Of a stretch of DNA of 64,000 nucleotides, positions 53,424-63,348 are shown piece after piece. Both the position numbers and the translations under genes were made by a program. The stretch comes from Soehngenia longivitae. Its GTDB lineage: Bacteria; Bacillota; Clostridia; Tissierellales; Tissierellaceae. The notes below the pieces were generated by a model. That model was given only the letters and a program-made list of their open reading frames with translations, did not search any database and had not been told where the DNA came from. The stretch's first letter is position 1. Each line of letters starts with the position of its first letter. The DNA is taken from the NCBI RefSeq assembly GCF_004684055.1, contig NZ_SRIB01000006.1, forward strand, positions 1 to 64,000, given 5' to 3'.

Positions 53424-54791
53424 TTGAGTGAAAGTATTGTAAAAGAGAATAAAAGAAGTGAAATTTTAAAAATAGCAACTCCAGTTTTTGTTGAGCTGTT
53501 ATTAGGTACATTATTTGGCATGATAGACATGATGATGCTTGGACATTTTGGAAGCCATGAAGTATCAACAGCTTCTATTGCCGCTGTAGGGATAACAAAT
53601 CAATTGATTTTCATTGGGCTATCACTAGTTCAGGCTTTAAATGTAGGCGCTACTGCAATGGTTGCAAGATATATTGGAGCTAAGAGAGAAGACAAGATTG
53701 AATCAGTTGTAAAACATATCATCATTTTAACTCAGCTTTTATTAGTTGTTCCTATATTAGTTCTCGGATTAGGATTTACTGAAGAATTAATGCATTTTTT
53801 TGGGGCAAAACCAGATGCTATTGCGATAGGGAAAGATTATTTTAGGATAGTTACTTTAGGGTTTGCTTTTCAAAGCTTTAATTTTTCAATATTTGCAGCA
53901 TTAAGAGGTGCTGGAGACACTAAAACTCCAATGAAAATAAATATAAGAGTAAACTTATTAAATGTCGTAGGAAACGCAATTTTAATATATGGTTTGTTTG
54001 GAATCAAACCTTTAGGAATTACTGGAGCTGGAATATCAACGACTTTTTCCCAACTCGTTGCTTTGTTTCTCCTGATAACACATTTAAGAAAAAGCCATAG
54101 CGTAATTAAGCTAAACATTAAAGATAAGTTTCACTTTGACAAAGATGTAATGTATAATTTAATAAAGATAGGACTTCCTGCATCCTTAGAACAGATTGCA
54201 TTTAGACTTGGAGTTTTGATGTTTGTTAAGATAGTTGCGTCGTTAGGAACTGTAGCCTATGCTACTCACCAAATATGCTTAAATATTTTAAATTTGTCTT
54301 TTACTCCAGGACAAGCTTTTGGCATAGCTGCATCAACATTAACTGGCAGGGCACTAGGCTCTGGTGATCAAGATGAAGCTGAAGGCTACATAAAAGAGTC
54401 CCAAAAAATTGGGGTTGTGATCTCAATATTTATGATGATTTTATTCTTCTTTTTTGGCAAATATGTAGCGATGTTATATACGGATGATCCTGATGTATTA
54501 AAAGAAGCTACTAGAATCTTAAAATTAATGGCTTTTACTATGCCATTTCAGTGTTCACAATTAATTCTATCAGGCGGGCTAAGAGGAGCTGGAGATACTG
54601 TATGGACATTGATATCTACTTTTATTGGAGTACTAGGGGTTAGAATTATAATCGCTTATTATCTTGTTCTGGTGTTAAATGTTGGACTAATAGGTGCATG
54701 GATAGCTGTATTTATAGATCAATTTATTAGGTGGCTAGTAATTACATTGCGATTTAAGACTAACAACTGGAAATATATTGCATTAAGATAA
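53424..54791 (+). CDS. MATE-family efflux transporter (second copy)
   Basis: A 455-residue, 12-helix transporter. Markers are IATPVFVELLLGTLFGMIDM near the start, ALRGAGDTKTPMKI at the end of the first bundle, and ALGSGDQDEAEGYIKES with GGLRGAGDTVWTLIST in the second. It is clearly a different MATE subgroup from the 39-kb copy, judging by the differing motifs. The start is a TTG (AGGCGAAG upstream, weak). It converges with the FMN-reductase-like gene, overlapping by 9 bp. Confidence 0.92.
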   Translation: MSESIVKENKRSEILKIATPVFVELLLGTLFGMIDMMMLGHFGSHEVSTASIAAVGITNQLIFIGLSLVQALNVGATAMVARYIGAKREDKIESVVKHIIILTQLLLVVPILVLGLGFTEELMHFFGAKPDAIAIGKDYFRIVTLGFAFQSFNFSIFAALRGAGDTKTPMKINIRVNLLNVVGNAILIYGLFGIKPLGITGAGISTTFSQLVALFLLITHLRKSHSVIKLNIKDKFHFDKDVMYNLIKIGLPASLEQIAFRLGVLMFVKIVASLGTVAYATHQICLNILNLSFTPGQAFGIAASTLTGRALGSGDQDEAEGYIKESQKIGVVISIFMMILFFFFGKYVAMLYTDDPDVLKEATRILKLMAFTMPFQCSQLILSGGLRGAGDTVWTLISTFIGVLGVRIIIAYYLVLVLNVGLIGAWIAVFIDQFIRWLVITLRFKTNNWKYIALR

Positions 54792-55832
54792 AAGAAGATC
54801 TCTTTTTATAATTTCTGCAAAATTTTTAGCAGTAGTTTGTACATTTGGAATTTTATTGATGTAACCGGGATCATTTGCAGTCATTTCTAATGAGAAATAT
54901 GGAGGTAATTCAAAAGTCTTATTTATATTTAAGCTACTAATTAACTGTTTAGAAAGAGCATCTGAACCAGAATAACCTGAAACAACTACTCCGAAAATTC
55001 TTTTATCATAGAATTTGGTTTTTCTAAATAGGGCTGTTAGTCTGTTTATTGTGGCTACAATATTTGCAGTCAACATATCATTGTAATTTGGACATAAAAA
55101 TACAATAGTAGAAGAATCAAGTATAGAAGGATATACTTCTTCTACTATTATTCCACCATAATAACATTTGGATTGTTTACCAAAATATTTGCAAGTCTTG
55201 TAACCACAACCTCTACAATCTATTATATTTCCATTTCCTAAGTTTATATCTTTTACATATAGGTCTTTTAAATTATCTTTAACCATATCCCAAAGCATAA
55301 GGGTATTAGATGTCTCTTTATTTGAAGAATGAATCGCAACAATATTTTTATTTCGAAAAAATTCTTGTTCGGAAAATAGTTTTCTCCCTAGTTCTTGAGA
55401 TTTCATCAGAAGTATTTCTTCTAAGGGAAGATTATAAATTTTTTGCATAGCAATGAAATTATCTAAGTTTTCATTAGCTTCAACTATTGGTCTTCCAGGG
55501 AAACGACATCCTAACCTATTCATTAAATATATTACTTGTTGAGCATATGTCTTTGTGAAATTATTGTAGTTGCTATGAATGAGGATACTAGCTTTAGAAT
55601 TAATTAAAGAATTAAAACTCATTTGAGTTAATTTATCTAACATTGAATTTAGATTATTATTTGTGCCAATAGAATTTAATTCTATTGCTAATAATATGTT
55701 TTTATTTCTTAAATCCTCATTATGAGTTAATTCACTAATTTTAATTATATCATTATCTTCAATTGCTGATTCTATCATTTTAAATAGCATTTTACTTGGT
55801 TCTGACGGTATTAATAATATATTTTCTTTCAT
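54783..55832 (-). CDS. NADPH-dependent FMN reductase-like protein with extra N-terminal domain
   Basis: A 349-residue protein, last gene of the five-gene serine dehydratase operon. Residues 1-165 form an unrecognised domain (starts MKENILLIPSEPSKMLFKMI). From about 170 the pattern is flavodoxin/FMN reductase: IVAIHSSNKETSNTLML in the phosphate loop position, a cysteine cluster CRGCGYKTCKYFGKQSKCYY, then TIVFLCPNYNDMLTANIVAT and IFGVVVSGYSGSDAL. The cysteines match the CxxCxxC insert of clostridial iron-sulfur flavoprotein-like reductases. It overlaps the LDH-like gene by 4 bp. It probably supplies redox chemistry to the same pathway. Confidence 0.65.
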   Translation of the reverse strand: MKENILLIPSEPSKMLFKMIESAIEDNDIIKISELTHNEDLRNKNILLAIELNSIGTNNNLNSMLDKLTQMSFNSLINSKASILIHSNYNNFTKTYAQQVIYLMNRLGCRFPGRPIVEANENLDNFIAMQKIYNLPLEEILLMKSQELGRKLFSEQEFFRNKNIVAIHSSNKETSNTLMLWDMVKDNLKDLYVKDINLGNGNIIDCRGCGYKTCKYFGKQSKCYYGGIIVEEVYPSILDSSTIVFLCPNYNDMLTANIVATINRLTALFRKTKFYDKRIFGVVVSGYSGSDALSKQLISSLNINKTFELPPYFSLEMTANDPGYINKIPNVQTTAKNFAEIIKRDLLLS

Positions 55833-57067
55833 ATAATTCTCCTTAGTTCATCATAGGATGTCTCAATTCTTTGCCTTAATTTTTCATCTAAATTGTTCTG
55901 TTCAATTTCAATACCTGAATTAGTTAGTCGCATCTTACTTCCAAAAAAAGCATCTCTCATCAAAGTTGATCCATAGAAAAAGTCACCATTTATGGTTGCG
56001 AGTATTGACAATGCTCCAGAGGACAAGCTGGGAGCTACATAGGGTTTAAAGCCCAATTCCCTGACCTCTACATTTGCATTAACACATTTTTTCGTTAACT
56101 GCTCTGATTTAACTTCATCATAATTAATGATGCTATCAGCAACAACTAATCCACTACCATGAGGGCCAAAAACTCTCCCTTCATTTTTATAATGCACAAA
56201 TGCTGGGTCTTTCTCTGCATAATAAACCGCTCTTGCATTCATGACCCCTAAACCATAACCGATAATCTGATTAGAAGCTAGACCATTAAAATCATATATA
56301 CCACTGTCATTTTTATTGCTTTCTAAAAAAGCGACTTTACATAATAATTCTACGGGATCGCTTATAACTGCAAATATACCTTTAAATCTATGATCCCTCG
56401 CTATTTTTGCATATTGACTTATTATTTTACTGTTTTCTTCGAATTGCACCATTCTATAATCACTTAATTGTTCACCTACTTTAGGAATTCCTTTTGAAGC
56501 GCAAAATACAAACATGTCACATTCAAATAATTCGTCTTCATTAAGAATATTAATTTTAGGGAAACAGTCTACATTAAAAGGAATTCTTATTTGCTTTAAT
56601 TCCTTTTCCCATCTCATAAGCTTTTCTTCATTTCTGTCATATATCCCAATTTCAATATCTTTTCCTAATAATACCAAACCAATCAATAGTGTACTTCCTA
56701 CATCACCTAATGCCATGACATTGATTTTCCATTTATTAGGAAGTTTTTTCAACTCATCTTTCCATGTTGGGTAATTTGTATTTATTGATTTAATCTTTCT
56801 AGCTGCAATTAGTTTTTCAATAATTGGATTAATTGCATAACCAGTAACATCATTTTTATATAAAATACTCACTGATTCATCTTTAGAAAACAATTGAGAT
56901 ACATCATTTACACTAAAAGCTCTTCTCGAATGCATAGGATTATTTTTGTTAAGAAAATAGATTGTTTCATCTATCGAGTTAAAAAAAGTATTTTCTTTTA
57001 TCTCTTCTAATTCTTCATATTTATCCATTGAAAAAAATTTACAACCATTAAATCTGTAATAATACAT
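55829..57067 (-). CDS. Lactate/malate dehydrogenase-like protein
   Basis: A 412-residue protein. An approximately 110-residue N-terminal extension precedes an LDH/MDH-type dehydrogenase. It has NAD motif NVMALGDVGSTLLIGLVLLG, cofactor aspartate GIYDRNEEK, SDPVELLCKVAF in place of the family NPVD motif, and catalytic histidine GRVFGPHGSG matching GEHG. The family substrate arginine loop is not obvious, so the substrate is probably not lactate or malate. It lies between the giant fusion gene and the FMN-reductase-like gene, 15 bp from the former, and is presumably a step of the same pathway. Confidence 0.7.
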   Translation of the reverse strand: MYYYRFNGCKFFSMDKYEELEEIKENTFFNSIDETIYFLNKNNPMHSRRAFSVNDVSQLFSKDESVSILYKNDVTGYAINPIIEKLIAARKIKSINTNYPTWKDELKKLPNKWKINVMALGDVGSTLLIGLVLLGKDIEIGIYDRNEEKLMRWEKELKQIRIPFNVDCFPKINILNEDELFECDMFVFCASKGIPKVGEQLSDYRMVQFEENSKIISQYAKIARDHRFKGIFAVISDPVELLCKVAFLESNKNDSGIYDFNGLASNQIIGYGLGVMNARAVYYAEKDPAFVHYKNEGRVFGPHGSGLVVADSIINYDEVKSEQLTKKCVNANVEVRELGFKPYVAPSLSSGALSILATINGDFFYGSTLMRDAFFGSKMRLTNSGIEIEQNNLDEKLRQRIETSYDELRRII

Positions 57068-57082
57068 ATTTACATCCTCCTT

Positions 57083-60000
57083 TTAGTTATAAGGTGATTC
57101 AAGCCTTTTGAGATAATCTAGATCTTTTTTTATAAAGTCCGAAGGCTTCATCAAATTCTTAGCATAATGATTTTGATCAATATCTGGTATTCTAGGGACA
57201 AAAAGAACTTCTCCTAATGTATTTATGTTTAGATTTTTTTCATTTATCTCTTGGTATACTTTTTCAATTTCACTAAAAATTAATAGAGCATTTTCTAAAC
57301 ATATTTTTGAGAGTTCATATATCTTTTGAATTGATGAATCTTCTATATATTTAGGATAAACATAAGGGAGCAGAAGATTGACGCTAGTAAGTAAATTAGC
57401 ATTTGATTGCTCCCCTTGAATCATATCTCCTCCTAAAAATGGGTATTGAGCACTTTCATTTACCCATAGTTTTAAATTTGGGATGAAATAGGCACTATCT
57501 ACATCAATATTCATCAATTCAGCAATTTCTTTTCCTCTGCCTGAGAGAATGCCAACTAATAGTTTAGATATTTTTACCTCCTGCTCTAAGAGATTTGGAA
57601 CAACTATTTGAAGTCTATATCCATTGTGTAATATGTCATCCACCAAAATTACAGGTCTATTGAAAGATTTAATAACTTTACACTGTTCTTTTAGAGATAA
57701 ATAGTTAGGGAAATTCCTTATAGTAAAATTTTCTACATCCTTTGAAAACTGTTTTTCGGTGTGAAGAGTTTTAGTTACAGTATTAGGCAGAAGCGTCTTA
57801 TTTAGTATAATTCCAAAGGGCACACACATTTTTTCGCCAAGTTTAGTTTTATTAGCGTCAATTACTGAAACTCCATTTGTATCACAAACTTTTTGAATTA
57901 GTTTTGAGTATATCATATCTTTTGAAAATGCAATCACTAAATTGCCTGGATATAGGTCTGCTATAGCCTTTTTCAATCTATTTCTCGTTAAGTTAATTGT
58001 ATTTGAAATCCTAGACTCGGTGTTATATGGAGATTTTAGCATATTTTCTAAGTCTAAATTAAGGCTGATAGGGTTATTCATATCTACAAAATACATAGGA
58101 TTATCATCAATTTTAAAATTGGTTTTTAGAAATCCTTGTAATTCAATATACTTTTGGGCTAAATCATCATTCCCATTTATTATATTATTATAATAGATAC
58201 AATTATTGTAATCCCTATTAATAGCTATTGACAATGATTCGTTTAAAACCATATCTAAGTAACTTTCGTTATTATCTTTTGAAAAAAGGCAGGAAATCAC
58301 AGCAGTTCTTCCATTTGAATTTTCTCTGATATATTCTGTTATATTTTGATCTTTAAATTCCTCAAATAATCTCGAATGCCTTACCCAGTAGAATATAGAA
58401 AAAGCTAGTGGCAAAGAGGTGTTTGATTCTTTTAAAACGACAATTCTATAGCTAAGCTTATCTCTGATTTTTAGAAGATTTTCCTTATTTATATATGATC
58501 CAAAGCTATTAATCAGATATTCTACAAGTTCATCATTTAGATTTCTATAAATACTCACATTAATTTTTTTTGTTTCTATTAATGACTTATACAAAGGTTC
58601 TCTTTTGTACAATTTAAAATTTCTTATATATTCTGCTGCTATTGGATCTATAAGTTTTGATATATCTCGATTTTGGTCAATATACTCCCTGATTTTTGTC
58701 GAACTAATATCTTCATATTGGGTTGGAAGTGACAATTCAATTACTTTACCTTTTATCTTATTTATAGCATCTGCCAATTCAGCCTCTTCAAAATTAGGCA
58801 ATGCTGAAGTTCTACGATCGAAAATCAAATGTGAAAAATTCAGTATTTCTTTATTCATTTTATAGGCTGAAGCATTGAGTATTACATCTGTTCCAACAGC
58901 TAAATAAATTTCTTTATTAATAAAAACTTCCTTTAATAGTTTTAGATCTCTTTCATTGCTTAGATTTATTGGAATATCTGAAGGAAAGAGGTAAATGCCA
59001 TCTTCATTAGATACTGTCATGTTAATAATATTTCTCCTGTATTGATGTGCTTCTGTTCTCTTAGACCACGAGAATTCATCTACAGCAAGGAATACTTCAA
59101 AACCCAGTTTTCGAATTTCTTTTGCAATTTGTCTATGGCTTAGACTAAAGGGATCAAAAGCACCAGGGAAAAATGCAATTTTATCAAAAGATTCAATCGA
59201 CAAATCTAATTTTTCATATTCACATTCTAATATATATTTGTAAATTTTATTAAAGGAGGCAGCATTGCTGTAAAAAACATAATTATTTTCTATTTTATCA
59301 TCCATAAGTGTCAGCAACTTTTTTGAGTATTTAGTAAATAGTAATCTTTTTTCTTGTAACGGCATATTTTTAGAACTGAATATATTATTAGATATGACTG
59401 TTAATGATTCTGTTTTTAGTTCGTCTTTATATGAAGATAGTGGAATAAGTAACAGACTGAACAACCGATTTAGTCTTCTACTATTGATTTCAATATCTTC
59501 AAAAAACAAATTTTTATAATTATAGTAGTTCTCTATTGCAATACCTATAGTTTTAAATAACAATATACAAGTTTGAGGTTCAGAAGTCTTTACCTTATCT
59601 TCCAAATCATCAATTATTTCATCAAGTTCTTTAGGAGGTAAAAACAAAACGAGCCTACCTAAATAGTTTGGAATAAATTTAGTGAATTGATAGTTATCCA
59701 TTTCCAATGCTCTTAATAGTTCAATAGTTACATCGTTTCTTTGTTCTAATGACAGCATAGGAAAGATTGACAAAAGAGTATGACCACTATAATTTCTGAC
59801 CTTTTCTATTGCGCTGACTTTCAATAGATTACAAAAATGAATTGCAGCGTGCATACCAGTTTCAACAGGATTTTTTTTGACTTGATCATATAAGATGTCT
59901 ATATTTATTTTCTTATAAATCCACCCCGTTGCAGTTTTCAAATTTTCCAAAAAAATCTCAGATATATCAGAGTTATCAGTTTCAAAACTATTTTTCAACG

Positions 60001-61789
60001 ATTGTTTAATCTCGGGTGATAACTTCAGCTTTTCTGATAATATAAATTTTAGATAATTTTCAGCATTAGAATTTGATTTGCTAGAATTATTTATTAAATA
60101 ATGGCGTAGAAACTCATTGTAACTTTCATTATATACAGTATCGATAATTTCTATACATTTATCAAGAGTGCTTATTCTTATCGTTTCATAAGGGGAATTT
60201 AAATTCCCATGTAGATATTTTATAAATATATCATATCTATTTTGGTCTAATGAATTGATTGGGATGTAGCTAATTGTCTGAGTCAAATAGAATTGTGAAA
60301 GAACAGGAAGATTTTGGCTAGATGAATAGAATCTACTTAAAGAATCAAAATAGATCTGATAATAATCCATTTTACATTCTAAAAAAATCGATTTCACAAT
60401 AGTTTTTAGATTGTAAAGCCATTCATTTTGAGATTCGACGATTTTATAATCTGGGAATAGCAAATCATCTAATAAAGAGCTGAAAATTTGTTCGCTTTTC
60501 TTATAATTAATTTTAATTGCTATATCTTTGGGTAACTCTTTTCTGTATTCCTCATCAAAATTTGCTACAATCTTACCAATTATTTCTGAGGATTCTTTTC
60601 TTATATCTTCTTCTTTATGCAATAATAAGTCTTTTAAAAGGCGCAATGATATTTCTTTTTGCCTTTGTGTCAAATAAGTAGAATACTCTCTTAAAATTTG
60701 GAGGTATATTCTAAGACGTCTCCAATCTTCTTCACCACGAGCTGTTTCTAGTATTTCAAGAAAATTTTCTTCATTTATGAGATTAGACATCAAATGAATG
60801 TTGTTTTCTATTGATTTATATTTGTATGTCTTGGATATTTTATTGCCATCTAAAAGACAAATATACTGATCCTTTTTCTGACCTAATTGTCCTGACAAAG
60901 TGGTGTCAACAGCCATGAATTTTAAATAGTCTTCAAAATCTTTTAGTTTTGCAAATACTTTTTCATATCTTTTCTTTTTTTGTTCAGTTAAATCATCTAG
61001 TTTATTAAGAACTACTTCAAATGATTCATCCAATGTCAATATTTTCATATTAAAGGCATTGTTCTCTTTGACATTTTTTACTCTAAAATCAGAGTAAATC
61101 AATACAAGAGATTCTAAAGGCAGAGTTTCCAACTCTAAATCCCAAGTTGAGTGATTTGAAGCAATATGACCTATTTTTTCCATGCCATTTTTCTCAAACC
61201 AATATTGAGTGTAATAATAATGAAGATAAGGCACTCTTTCTTGCTCATGTAGACTCACGCCATATTTTCCTATATCATGGCCTAAAGATGAAGCTAAAAC
61301 AACGTTTAAATCTATGGGTAGACCCAATTCTTTAAGTTGTAAAGCTATGTGCATTGCAACATTTTTTACTCCCATTACGTGTTCTAAAGTATTTCTTTTG
61401 TATAAAAACATATCTAACTGCATTATTTCAAACATATATGAAGACAAAAAAGTTTTTTTAAATTTATCATAATCACTTGATTTTTCATAATCATAGTTGA
61501 GAAACTCATTCCCATTTATGTAAGATAAAAATCCAAGTGTTATTTCATAAACTTCAATCATAGTAAAATCTATAGCATTAGATTTTTTGTGTGGAAATGA
61601 TTTAAATACAGCATAATCAAATAATTCATATGCCCAATCCCTCATCGAATTATCTTTTATTCTTTTAAGGTAAGGAAGAATTTTATTTAAGAATAAAGCA
61701 ATATTAAATTCGTTATTGTGTTTTAAATCAATAAGTTCTTTTATTATACTGTCTGGGTAAATTGAATTTAAATTATTTGGCAGTTCCAT
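57083..61789 (-). CDS. Giant fusion: HD domain, helical repeats, NadD-like nucleotidyltransferase, GNAT-like region, phosphoribosyltransferase
   Basis: A 1568-residue cytosolic protein. An HD hydrolase comes first (H137, H171-D172 in SSLGHDIGKYG, D234 in IYSDFRV). A long alpha-helical stretch with HEAT-like repeats covers about residues 340-860. A nucleotidyltransferase of the NadD/cytidylyltransferase class follows, with KIAFFPGAFDPFSLSHRQIA near 870, AVGTDVIL, and the SSTKIREYI motif near 1045. A GNAT-like segment spans about 1090-1270, and a phosphoribosyltransferase has the PRPP loop RPVILVDDILHNGYR near 1383. Single proteins with this domain set exist in Clostridia under vague names such as cytidyltransferase; I know of no assigned function. 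The ATG overlaps the sdaAA end by 17 bp, so translation is coupled. Confidence 0.8.
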   Translation of the reverse strand: MELPNNLNSIYPDSIIKELIDLKHNNEFNIALFLNKILPYLKRIKDNSMRDWAYELFDYAVFKSFPHKKSNAIDFTMIEVYEITLGFLSYINGNEFLNYDYEKSSDYDKFKKTFLSSYMFEIMQLDMFLYKRNTLEHVMGVKNVAMHIALQLKELGLPIDLNVVLASSLGHDIGKYGVSLHEQERVPYLHYYYTQYWFEKNGMEKIGHIASNHSTWDLELETLPLESLVLIYSDFRVKNVKENNAFNMKILTLDESFEVVLNKLDDLTEQKKKRYEKVFAKLKDFEDYLKFMAVDTTLSGQLGQKKDQYICLLDGNKISKTYKYKSIENNIHLMSNLINEENFLEILETARGEEDWRRLRIYLQILREYSTYLTQRQKEISLRLLKDLLLHKEEDIRKESSEIIGKIVANFDEEYRKELPKDIAIKINYKKSEQIFSSLLDDLLFPDYKIVESQNEWLYNLKTIVKSIFLECKMDYYQIYFDSLSRFYSSSQNLPVLSQFYLTQTISYIPINSLDQNRYDIFIKYLHGNLNSPYETIRISTLDKCIEIIDTVYNESYNEFLRHYLINNSSKSNSNAENYLKFILSEKLKLSPEIKQSLKNSFETDNSDISEIFLENLKTATGWIYKKINIDILYDQVKKNPVETGMHAAIHFCNLLKVSAIEKVRNYSGHTLLSIFPMLSLEQRNDVTIELLRALEMDNYQFTKFIPNYLGRLVLFLPPKELDEIIDDLEDKVKTSEPQTCILLFKTIGIAIENYYNYKNLFFEDIEINSRRLNRLFSLLLIPLSSYKDELKTESLTVISNNIFSSKNMPLQEKRLLFTKYSKKLLTLMDDKIENNYVFYSNAASFNKIYKYILECEYEKLDLSIESFDKIAFFPGAFDPFSLSHRQIAKEIRKLGFEVFLAVDEFSWSKRTEAHQYRRNIINMTVSNEDGIYLFPSDIPINLSNERDLKLLKEVFINKEIYLAVGTDVILNASAYKMNKEILNFSHLIFDRRTSALPNFEEAELADAINKIKGKVIELSLPTQYEDISSTKIREYIDQNRDISKLIDPIAAEYIRNFKLYKREPLYKSLIETKKINVSIYRNLNDELVEYLINSFGSYINKENLLKIRDKLSYRIVVLKESNTSLPLAFSIFYWVRHSRLFEEFKDQNITEYIRENSNGRTAVISCLFSKDNNESYLDMVLNESLSIAINRDYNNCIYYNNIINGNDDLAQKYIELQGFLKTNFKIDDNPMYFVDMNNPISLNLDLENMLKSPYNTESRISNTINLTRNRLKKAIADLYPGNLVIAFSKDMIYSKLIQKVCDTNGVSVIDANKTKLGEKMCVPFGIILNKTLLPNTVTKTLHTEKQFSKDVENFTIRNFPNYLSLKEQCKVIKSFNRPVILVDDILHNGYRLQIVVPNLLEQEVKISKLLVGILSGRGKEIAELMNIDVDSAYFIPNLKLWVNESAQYPFLGGDMIQGEQSNANLLTSVNLLLPYVYPKYIEDSSIQKIYELSKICLENALLIFSEIEKVYQEINEKNLNINTLGEVLFVPRIPDIDQNHYAKNLMKPSDFIKKDLDYLKRLESPYN

Positions 61790-62654
61790 TGTAAAATCTC
61801 CTCGCTATTTCTTTTGCAGTAGGCGTTATAGAGATACCTCCTAAAGCAGTTTCTCTTAAGGTATCAGGTAAGGATTTGCCTACTTTATACATAGCCTCCA
61901 ATACTTCGTCAAAAGGTATTAGGCTTTGAACTCCAGCTAATGCTAAATCAGCTGATATAAATGCATTTACAACACCAGATGCATTTCTTAGGAAACAAGG
62001 GTATTCAACTAATCCAGCAACAGGATCACATATCAAACCCATGACGTTTATGAGTGCAAAGCTAGCAGCATTGAAAGAATCTACTGGACTTCCACCAGCC
62101 ATTTCAACAATTGCAGCTGCAGCCATTGAGGCAGCGACACCACATTCTGCTTGGCAACCACCTTCAGCACCTGATACAGTTGCATTTTTTGTGGCTAATT
62201 CTCCAATAACCGCTGCTGTAAAGAGAGCAAAAATAACATCTTCATCACTTGAACCCAATTTCTCTTTAGCATTCAATATGCTTGATGGCAATATTCCAGA
62301 TGCCCCTGCTGTAGGTGCTGCACATATGACACCCATTGAAGCATTCACTTCAGAAGTAGAAACTGCCATAGCCATTGATCTATTTATAAGATTACCACTT
62401 AAAGACTTATTGTTTTTTAGATAATTATTTATTTTTAGAGCATTTCCACCTGTAATCCTTGATTGTGATATTATAGGAGTTTCTAATCCCAATGTAGCTG
62501 ATTTTTTCATTACCTCAAGTACATTTTTCATCTCGTTGATGACATCTTCTTCTGGTAAATTTCGCATTTTTGCTTCTTTGAGTATGCCAATTTCAGAAAT
62601 TTTCTTATTTTCTTTTTCACAAAGTTCGATTACATCACAAGCTTTATTATACAT
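61773..62654 (-). CDS. sdaAA: L-serine dehydratase, iron-sulfur type, alpha subunit
   Basis: A 293-residue catalytic subunit that deaminates L-serine to pyruvate using a 4Fe-4S cluster. It has the family's cysteine-bearing segments: VICAAPTAGASGILPSS, GGCQAECGVAASMAAAAIV and LICDPVAGLVEYPCFLRN. The enzyme is oxygen-labile, supporting an anaerobic lifestyle. It follows sdaAB by 4 bp and overlaps the giant fusion gene, making it part of the five-gene unit. Confidence 0.96.
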   Translation of the reverse strand: MYNKACDVIELCEKENKKISEIGILKEAKMRNLPEEDVINEMKNVLEVMKKSATLGLETPIISQSRITGGNALKINNYLKNNKSLSGNLINRSMAMAVSTSEVNASMGVICAAPTAGASGILPSSILNAKEKLGSSDEDVIFALFTAAVIGELATKNATVSGAEGGCQAECGVAASMAAAAIVEMAGGSPVDSFNAASFALINVMGLICDPVAGLVEYPCFLRNASGVVNAFISADLALAGVQSLIPFDEVLEAMYKVGKSLPDTLRETALGGISITPTAKEIARRFYNGTAK

Positions 62655-62658
62655 TTAT

Positions 62659-63327
62659 TCAACTCCTAACTGGATTGATAAACTTGGCAATATTGATTTC
62701 GTTTATCCTTAATATTTCTTCTTTAGCTTTATCTGTTATAATATTATCTGTTTCACAAACGAAAGTAGCTAGATTATTTGATCTTGTAACTTTCATACTT
62801 GCAATGTTGATTTCATTGCTTGCAAGAATGGTGCTTATTTGACTGATCATTCCTTTTTTATCTTTATATTTCAACAGTATTGTGGGGTATTGTCCAGTAA
62901 ATTCAACATCATCTCCATTAATATTTGTTATTACAATATTACCTCCTCCAATCGAAGAACCGATTACATAAAACACTGAACTATTTAAGTAGTGAAATTC
63001 AATTTTAGCAGTATTTGGGTGTGCATATTCAAATTCAGTTTCACAAAATTCTATTATTAAGTTGTTTGATTTTGCAATTTCTAGAGAATATTTAACTCTA
63101 TCATCAGAAGGTTCAAAACCTAAAATCCCTGCGACTAAAGCTTTATCAGTTCCATGGCCTTTGTAAGTTTTTGCGAAAGAACCATGAAGATAAAATATAA
63201 CTTTATAAAAATTTTTTTCAGCAAGTTCCATAGCTGTTTTCCCAAGTTTTACAGCGCCTGCTGTATGTGAACTAGATGGGCCAACCATAATAGGACCTAT
63301 AACATCAAATATACTATAATCTTTCAA
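62659..63327 (-). CDS. sdaAB: L-serine dehydratase, iron-sulfur type, beta subunit
   Basis: A 222-residue beta subunit: substrate-site motif VGPSSSHTAGAVKLGKTA at the N-terminus and a C-terminal ACT domain (ILLKYKDKKGMISQISTILA) that probably binds serine. The start is TTG at 63325-63327, 8 nt after GAGGTG. It heads the operon sdaAB-sdaAA-fusion-LDH-like-FMN-reductase-like. Confidence 0.95.
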   Translation of the reverse strand: MKDYSIFDVIGPIMVGPSSSHTAGAVKLGKTAMELAEKNFYKVIFYLHGSFAKTYKGHGTDKALVAGILGFEPSDDRVKYSLEIAKSNNLIIEFCETEFEYAHPNTAKIEFHYLNSSVFYVIGSSIGGGNIVITNINGDDVEFTGQYPTILLKYKDKKGMISQISTILASNEINIASMKVTRSNNLATFVCETDNIITDKAKEEILRINEINIAKFINPVRS

Positions 63328-63348
63328 TTGTTATTCACCTCTAAGCTA

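Noticed and set aside
55829-57067. Ordinary lactate or malate dehydrogenase
   Set aside because: The family NPVD motif is altered, there is a 110-residue extension, and the neighbours do not fit fermentation.
57942-58865. Plus-strand frames opposite the giant fusion gene
   Set aside because: Short, without start signals, and opposite well-conserved catalytic motifs.
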